NCBI GenBank assembly: GCA_029747585.1
Contig: JAPEVF010001079.1
Span: 1-14,251, forward strand
Length of the DNA stretch: 14,251 nucleotides
Source: Pleurotus djamor
Lineage: Eukaryota; Basidiomycota; Agaricomycetes; Agaricales; Pleurotaceae
Direction: 5' to 3'
The position numbers and the translations under genes are program-made. This document shows, in pieces, positions 8,814-14,251 of the stretch. The stretch's first letter is position 1, and the number at the start of each line of letters is the position of its first letter. The notes beneath the pieces are model-generated. The model was given only the letters and a program-made list of their open reading frames with translations. It did no database searches and was not told the origin of the DNA.

Positions 8814-10718
8814 ATGCAATTCACGTCGTCGCCCGACTTTCTGTCCACCCTCCAAGCCGAGTCGTGCCAGTTCTCGCAGAACATTGACAGGATCCATCAG
8901 CTGGAACGTTCATTCGTACGTTGTCACCCTCCTCCATCACTCCCTGTGTGACTGACGCGTTTCTCTTCCTAGTTCTCTGGCATATCCTGTTGTCACGGCG
9001 CTTCCACGTACTCGCTCTCCCTCCTGCACCAAACACCCCAGCAGCAACACGCACCCAACTGCCCCAACTACCGACCCCCGCCGCCTCCTCCTCTCCCACA
9101 CGCCAGCGCCAACGTCAATGCTAACATCACCACCAATGGCACCGGGAACGCATTCCCATTCGTCCAATCGCCCATCCCGCAACAACCGCTCTCCCTTCGC
9201 CCCTCGTCGTTGTTGTTCAACCAAGCCTCCCTCACCAGCAATGGCACCAACGGTGGCTTCGACTCGGAATCGCCCGTCTTCCCCGTCCCCATGGATTTCC
9301 CAGATTTCCACGCTGACGTTCTCCCACACGCTTCGACTCCCCCTCCTCCGTCTCCCCATGCATACACCTACCCCCCAACCAACACCAACGTCTACCCATA
9401 TGGATACGCGTACTCTTCCCCTTCCTCTCCCTCTTCGTCGTCCTCCTCCGGCGACTCTTCGGCATACCCGTCTACTGCGTCATCGGCGATCTCATCGCCT
9501 GTATGTCCGTCTGCGCCTGTGTTGCCGGATGTGGACGTACCGCTTGCGTTGGCGAACATGTACATGGGTATGGGACTCGGTATGGGCGTGGGTTTGAAGG
9601 GTGATGTTGAGATGGGATTGGGAGGGATGGGCAGTGTCAACACGGATGTATTCCGTACGCACGACGTGGAGAACGACATTCTCCCTGCGTACGTCCCGTG
9701 TATTATGCGGAAAGATAGGTTGGCTGGTGCGAAAGCGCAGAGTCGAAGCGAGAGGGGGATTTCCCCTGCCTCATCTGTCTCTTCCCTCAAATCCTCCTCT
9801 TCATCTTCCTCCCTCAAATCCAAATCAAAGGGTTCCTCCTCCTCGCATCTCGCGCACTCACTTTCCCACCCACCCTCGTCGCCTTCGTCTTCGCTCTCGC
9901 GCTCGTCTAGTTCGGGAAGCTCAAAGAGAGGGAGGGAAAAGGCATTCAAGTGTCCGGTCGACGGGTGTACGAAGAGTTACTTGAACCCGAATGGGTTGAA
10001 GTACCATATGGATAAGGGGACTTGTTGTTTTGATCCCCCGTCTCTTTCCTCCTCCTCCACTTCCACTTCAGCACCTTCGACGACTTCTGCTTCCTCCTCC
10101 GCTCCTCTGACGACTCCGACCATCGCCGCTACTATCCCCACGACTTCTGCCTCGACCACGGATGAGAAAAAGGAAACCGATTCGAACGTCCAACTCCCCG
10201 CGAGCCCGCTCTCATCTGTCTACCCACCTTCCTCTCCCGCATCGCCACCACCCGCGTCACCCTCCGTTTCGGCATCTTCACCTCCTTCGTCTATCCCTTC
10301 GTCGCCGGCACCTTCTCCGTCACCCTCGCCCTCTACCACTTTGTTCCCCACAACAGTACCCACGACGACGACGACGACAATGCCCACCCCCACCACCACG
10401 GCGGCGTCGATGTATGCGCATATGCAGCATTCGCCGTATACACAGTCGTATATGACGATGGCGATGCATTATCCTACACCCTCTCCAGCACCTTCTCACT
10501 CCGCGTCGTCTTTGTTGTTGTCCGCGAACAAGGTATCCACCTCGTCGCTGGCGCTTTCACCACTTTCGTCGTTGGCGCCGTCGCCTGCTCCTCCCACCTC
10601 TACCGCTTCCACCTCCACCGCTGTTGCTACACAATACCCAAACTATACATACCCCACCATCTCCACAACTACAACATCTATTGATACTACCACTACCACC
10701 GCTGCCGCCGCTATATAA
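8814..10718 (+). CDS. Sfp1-like zinc-finger protein, putative transcription regulator
   Basis: Two exons, 8814-8915 and 8973-10718, encode 615 residues. The 57-nt intron has a GTACGT donor, a CTGAC branch site and a CCTAG acceptor, and exon phase is preserved (phase 0). The start has a favourable AAAAATG context. One zinc finger lies at residues 359-388: C361-x4-C366-x12-H379-x5-C385 (or C386), containing KSYLNPNGLKYH. The CP-x-x-GC-x-K-x-Y-x-N-x-NGLKYH pattern is typical of the Sfp1-type fungal finger, with Cys instead of the last His. Residues 47-54 near the N-terminus (CCHG, then SLLH) may be a remnant of an upstream atypical CC...H element seen in related fungal proteins. The rest is low complexity: a poly-Pro run near residue 70, Met/Gly-rich around 225, Ser-rich before the finger and Thr/Ser/Pro-rich after it to the C-terminus, ending in poly-Ala. 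By analogy with Sfp1 it would act in the nucleus, possibly in growth control; this is inference. Confidence 0.85.
8916..8972 (+). other. Intron of the zinc-finger gene
   Basis: The 57-nt intron runs from GTACGTTG to TTCCTAG, with TGACTGACG as branch site about 17 nt before the acceptor. It decides the start: without it the first 34 codons could not connect to the long exon. Confidence 0.8.
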
Positions 10719-11386
10719 TATCCTCATCACCTATAACAAGTACATAGCTATCACCGCACTTATTGGATTAAAAATTAACATATCTCGAGAGTATTTTTGT
10801 ATGTATTTTGTAACTACATAATTCGTTTTGTTTTAATCACCCCTACCTCCCTCGTCGTCGTCGTTATATTCACCGCTTCCTCCTCCCGTGTTGCAGCCTA
10901 CCCGTTTCTATGCGTCTTCATCTCTTGGTATTCTTTATGCCTCTTTATGCTTTACTTATGCCTGCCTTCCACCTTCCTACTTCAATTGCCAACTCGACGT
11001 TCAACTCCCTTGCGTACGTCGTCCCACCGTCCTTTCTTCTCTTTTTATTATCTTTCATCTTATCGTTGAATTTGTTTCTTGCACGTATCCCTCATCACAT
11101 TTATATATTTTATCATCATCATCATCATCACATAGAAACGTAGAAACGTAGAAACGTACCTATGATAGATACACGTACGTATTGAAGAGGAGAAAAAAAG
11201 GGAAAAATTATTTGTATAAAACGTTATTTTGGGTAATTGGACATTGTGCTTGTACTTTGGTGATCATTGTGAGAGATGATCATTGTGAGAGATTGCGTTG
11301 TGGGTTGGGTGAGTCCCGGTGAGAGGTTGAAGGGTGGGTGGGTGAGTATGAGTTCGGGTTGGAGCTCTGAAGGGTTGGTGTGTGTG
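10719..11386. other. 3' flank of the zinc-finger gene with short tandem repeats
   Basis: This is AT- and pyrimidine-rich non-coding sequence. It contains ATTAAAAATTAA at about 10767 (a plausible 3'-end signal region), (ATC)6 at 11112-11129, three copies of TAGAAACG at 11133-11156, and a perfect 16-bp tandem duplication of TGATCATTGTGAGAGA at 11261-11292. I see no gene. Confidence 0.6.
11332..11362. repeat. G/T-rich repeat, left member of a pair
   Basis: GGGTGGGTGGGTGAGT followed by GAGTTCGGGTTGG recurs as GGGTGGGTGAGTTCGGGTTGG at 12330-12350, with a partial copy at 12291-12300. The pair brackets the right copy of the dispersed repeat in direct orientation. Confidence 0.6.
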
Positions 11387-12078
11387 ATCAGGCGCACAGA
11401 CGTTGGCGTTACAGTGTCGACGCATCTTGGAAGATTTCCGTAGACCAAGATGGTGTGTCTTCTCCCGCTCTTTCCTTAGTCCTTAGGAGCTACCTAGTAC
11501 CCTATCCCACACTCCTATGCTCGCTATTTGACCTTATTTCAGCATCAGCACAATTTGGTCGNTTTGGGCGGTTACGTAACCGTCCATTCAGGCTACCATA
11601 TGCGCACAGTGCACACTCAAGCTCAAGTACAATCCATACTTACACATTGCAGACACCATCGTCGCGGTTCGCACTTCAAGGTGATGATGACAAATCCCCC
11701 TCCTATTACTTCCACATCCTAATCCAGGCCCCCGCCCCTAAGAGGGAATTTAAAACCGTTGAAACTCCTCTTTAATTTCTCGATTGATTCAGAATAATAA
11801 TCAAAGTCACGGTCACGCTGACCCGACTTGCTTTTCGGATTTTCCACCCATCATGATCCATGGACCTCACACGCAGCAACACGAGACAGTGGGAGTTCGC
11901 AGCAAAAACGCAAAAGGACGTAAAAAATAAACCTCTTTTTGTAGGAACGGTGGCTTGTGAGGCATATGATTCACTTTTGTTAATTCTTCGTTCCCACAGG
12001 CATAAGCATCGTCCCTCTGAATCGCCTTCGATTGCCGATTGCTCGTTGGGGGTGCTAGTGCTGTCTCCGTCCCCACAT
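11387..12078 (-). repeat. Dispersed repeat, right copy (inverted orientation)
   Basis: This is the inverted, longer copy of 6416-6936. Relative to the left copy it has extra sequence, including about 60 bp near 11820-11880 between the GTCTCGTGTTGC and GTGACTTT landmarks. N at 11562 lies inside. In both copies one forward frame keeps AIEG, WERRIN and KRG in order (the peptide WERRIN is identical), a faint sign that the element may derive from coding sequence; stops and indels elsewhere argue against a present-day protein. Confidence 0.85.
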
Positions 12079-12329
12079 TGCACATCTGCATCATTGGCTT
12101 TTGACTTTTCTGAGCGTAGCCAAGGGATGTCGATGATTAGGGATTTGCAGTTCACGAATCACGATTAGGCCTTGGGTTGAGCTACCCGCACGCGGACGTG
12201 GACGTGAGGTATGTACTGATATTAATATGAGCGTCTGCATGCCGGGATGCTGGTGTGAACGTTGAGCCGGGAGCTGAGGGGATGTGTGAAGGGTGGGTGA
12301 GTTTGAGTTTGAGTTTGGGTGAGGCTGAC

Positions 12330-12350
12330 GGGTGGGTGAGTTCGGGTTGG
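12330..12350. repeat. G/T-rich repeat, right member of the pair
   Basis: See the copy at 11332-11362. Just upstream, GTTTGA is tandemly repeated at about 12299-12316. Confidence 0.6.
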
Positions 12351-12843
12351 AACCGTCTAATTCATGCGTTCAACCTAAGCCTCAGTAAATAAGTCATTGG
12401 AGCTTGAACTTGAGATCATCGCGCCGGACTTGGACATGAATGAGTGGATGAGTACTTGAGCGATGAGTACGTGAGTGATGCGAAGCTCCTGGTCCTCCTG
12501 TCTACCCTAGCGTAGGGAGAGGGGATAAAGTTAAACCAGACAGTATCAGGTATGCTCATTCGTAGTGGTGCGGATGGTGCGGATGGTATGAACGACATCG
12601 AGGTTCACGAGACGTCGACGCCGCGTCCTCAAGGCCTCGCTAGTCACACCGAGTTCACCCCGAGAACTTGAAGGCTTCTTTTTACGCTCCTTGGTGTAGG
12701 CTGGAGGGTAGATGGACGGGGGTCAAGCGTCTACAGATTATCCAGGATCCATTTCTGATGGAGGCCGCACAGGTTCTGTTACCCGTTCCTCAGCCTCCCG
12801 CGAATTAATGACCCTCCCCACATCTTGAAGCGACCACCAATAC

Positions 12844-12868
12844 CGTGCCTACTAGGCACGCATGCATG
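12844..12868. repeat. Perfect inverted repeat followed by a CATGCATG palindrome
   Basis: CGTGCCTA-C-TAGGCACG at 12844-12860 is an 8-bp perfect inverted repeat with a one-base centre, immediately followed by CATGCATG. Confidence 0.7.
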
Positions 12869-13048
12869 TGTAGGGGTCTAGACAACGTCCAAGATCTGAA
12901 GTTCAGGTGAAGTGAGGGGAGGCAGACGTGGTGAATGTTAAGGTCAAGGAACTGTTGATTGTTGATCGTCGATTGTTGATTCTTTGGCTGTTGCGATTGA
13001 GAGGTGGTATGAAAGTTGTTCAGGGTTGTTGCATCAACGTGAGCGGAA

Positions 13049-13217
13049 GGGGAAGTACTTAACTTGGAAGGGGAAGTTGTAAGGGGAAGTTGTAAGGGGA
13101 AGTATCGCGGTAACGTGATTCCTTGCACAATTCTTCATGCCACCAGTTGTTCGTATGTTCGATCAGGACTCGAGGAAATGGAAGCCTAAGATGGGGAGGT
13201 ATCGCGATAACGTGATT
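13049..13217. repeat. GGGGAAGT short tandem repeats and a duplicated 25-bp box
   Basis: GGGGAAGT starts at 13049, 13070, 13083 and 13096, the last three with an exact 13-bp period (GGGGAAGTTGTAA). The last unit runs into a 25-bp box at 13096-13120 (GTATCGCGGTAACGTGATT at its end) that recurs at 13193-13217 with two mismatches. Confidence 0.75.
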
Positions 13218-13378
13218 TATCTCAATCTCCAACAAGTACAATCGTTTGAATTGACTTGTTCAATTCATGATGTCTACCGCGCGTCAAGCACCGGTAGCTG
13301 TCCGTACACCTAACAATTTGCGTTAGCCTCTAAGGTCTAATTACTCATAATGCGAACGTCTAACGCCGACGCGAACTG

Positions 13379-13392
13379 GGTGACGCGTCACC
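13379..13392. repeat. 14-bp perfect palindrome with ACGCGT core
   Basis: GGTGACGCGTCACC is a perfect palindrome containing the MluI cell-cycle box core ACGCGT inside a TGAC...GTCA frame, as bZIP sites have. A half-related TGACGCGT occurs about 90 bp downstream. Whether it is a regulatory site is unknown. Confidence 0.45.
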
Positions 13393-13773
13393 GAGATCGA
13401 CACACACACAGGGTGGATGAAGACCTGCACAACAACGTTCAAAGGTCTCCTCTGGAATCCTGGATGTGAGTGACGCGTGTCCATGCCTCCCGGACGCATT
13501 GCGGAACGTGAGCTCATCATCAAACGAGGTAGAAACGCGCAAACCTATGGTGGGAAGAAAGAAAGACTGTGACTGGCGGTTCTTGATGCGAGCTACATAT
13601 TACTTATGATCACCCAGAGGAGCGAGAAGGAAGGAGGAAGAAAGGAAGTGGATCAAAAGACGATCGATGCCGTTCCAGGGTGCGATAGACATAAGCAAGT
13701 CGGATAGTCATCGATTATCTGTGATACAAATACAAGGAACGATCGTACATGTAACATCGCCGAATGTGTACAC

Positions 13774-13789
13774 CGCACTGTACAGTGCG
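13774..13789. repeat. 16-bp perfect palindrome downstream of the oxidoreductase gene
   Basis: CGCACTGTACAGTGCG is a perfect palindrome about 120 bp past the stop codon of the minus-strand oxidoreductase gene, possibly in its 3' UTR or flank. Confidence 0.6.
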
Positions 13790-13909
13790 ATCTAGAGTGG
13801 TAGTAATATAATAGTGTACAAGAGGTGCTAGGGAATGCCTTAGGAATGCCCGCGGAAAGACCGTGACGAAATATTGGGCATTCCAAAGACCAAGAGATTC
13901 GACTAAGAT

Positions 13910-14251
13910 TTAAGGACGAGGAGTTTCAGGAGGACACAAAACCAGTTTATGCCCGCTGATTTCGTTGTTCTCTAGTCTTGCTAGGGCNGCGTCGACGCCT
14001 TTGAACCCGTTTTCGACTTTGATGACTCTCGAAGGCTAAACAACAATTTACCAGTAAACATAGAAACAAAACTGAGGTCTAGGGGAATGGCGAGCGTACC
14101 TTGAACACCCCCTCCGCGATCAACCTATCCAACCCCTTAAACATCCCCTTCACCAACTCCGGGAACAACGCCTCCCTCGCAAGACACCTCACCGCCAACT
14201 TGCCCTCATCCAACTTCAACTCATCCTTATTCGCAATCGGGAAGATCGCCA
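13910..14251 (-). CDS. C-terminal part of a medium-chain dehydrogenase/reductase (GroES-like oxidoreductase), 5' cut by window edge
   Basis: Exons 14251-14100 and 14035-13910 join in phase 0 across a 64-nt intron (GTACGC donor, TTTAG acceptor) and end at TAA 13912-13910, giving 91 residues. The tail GFKGVDAALARLENNEISGH followed by KLVL is the characteristic C-terminal end of fungal zinc-type alcohol dehydrogenase/quinone-oxidoreductase-like MDR proteins, where a helix counting 'GVxxALxRLxNNExSGxKLV' precedes the last strand. The upstream exon (LFPELVKGMFKGLDRLIAEG) fits the preceding helices. Such enzymes use NAD(P)H on varied carbonyl, alcohol or enone substrates; the cofactor-binding glycine motif and catalytic residues lie outside the window, so substrate and zinc dependence cannot be judged. 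A nine-residue Pro-rich extension (CPPETPRP) follows the family core. N at 13988 is a third codon position and leaves Ala unchanged. Confidence 0.75.

Larger units (their letters stand above)
12351..13909. other. Intergenic stretch with palindromes and short repeats, no gene seen
   Basis: Short open frames occur on the minus strand but none has splice support, motifs or a good start. Notable short elements are listed separately. A (CA)n run lies at about 13400-13409 and TTGTTGATT-type repeats at about 12955-12980. Two ACGCGT boxes occur at about 13383 and 13473. Confidence 0.55.

Noticed and set aside
9392..9949. 185-codon acidic minus-strand open frame.
   Set aside because: It is the antisense of the Ser/Pro-rich part of the zinc-finger gene; its Glu/Asp runs are complements of the Ser codons.
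10162..10455. Arg/His/Pro-rich plus-strand frame.
   Set aside because: It is an out-of-frame reading of the Thr/Ser/Pro-rich tail of the zinc-finger protein.
1..14251. CRISPR array, phage, integron or bacterial defence system.
   Set aside because: Spliceosomal introns and fungal promoter features throughout show a eukaryotic genome; no regularly spaced repeat-spacer structure is present.

Overview
The window looks like a gene-poor stretch of a filamentous basidiomycete genome, probably an agaricomycete. Introns are short (52-70 nt) with GTRNGT donors and CTRAY branch sites close to the acceptor. Proteins are rich in Ser/Pro/Thr low complexity, promoters are pyrimidine-rich, and there is no bacterial operon organisation. 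Single N bases at 29, 1073, 6136, 7024, 11562 and 13988 indicate draft sequence. All gene models are manual reads of splice signals and reading frame.

Layout. 1-2975 (minus strand): an intron-rich transcription unit with a TATA box and good start context near 2964-3012 and at least 12 consensus introns running leftwards. The upstream half (2964-1787) has lost a continuous reading frame. Six exons of the downstream half (1337-394) are in phase across five introns. Tandem repeats and a duplicated intron/exon module lie inside it. 3013-6415: no convincing gene; a polypyrimidine microsatellite lies at about 3255-3450. 6416-6936: first copy of a diverged dispersed repeat, whose second copy lies inverted at 11387-12078. 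The roughly 4.4 kb between the copies holds most of the readable plus-strand coding sequence: a small membrane-anchored or secreted protein (7118-7584), a spliced transmembrane fragment just downstream (7652-7964), a weak minus-strand spliced unit (8734-8309), and the clearest gene of the window, an Sfp1-like single zinc-finger protein of 615 residues (8814-10718, one intron). 10719-13909: non-coding sequence with microsatellites, short tandem repeats and perfect palindromes. 13910-14251 (minus strand): the C-terminal end of a medium-chain dehydrogenase/reductase, running off the window edge.

No pathway or gene cluster is evident; the recognisable genes (a zinc-finger regulator and an MDR oxidoreductase) look like unrelated neighbours. 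The two observations most worth a second look are the minus-strand unit that keeps nearly perfect splicing signals while its frame is partly lost, and the inverted repeat pair that brackets the central gene block.
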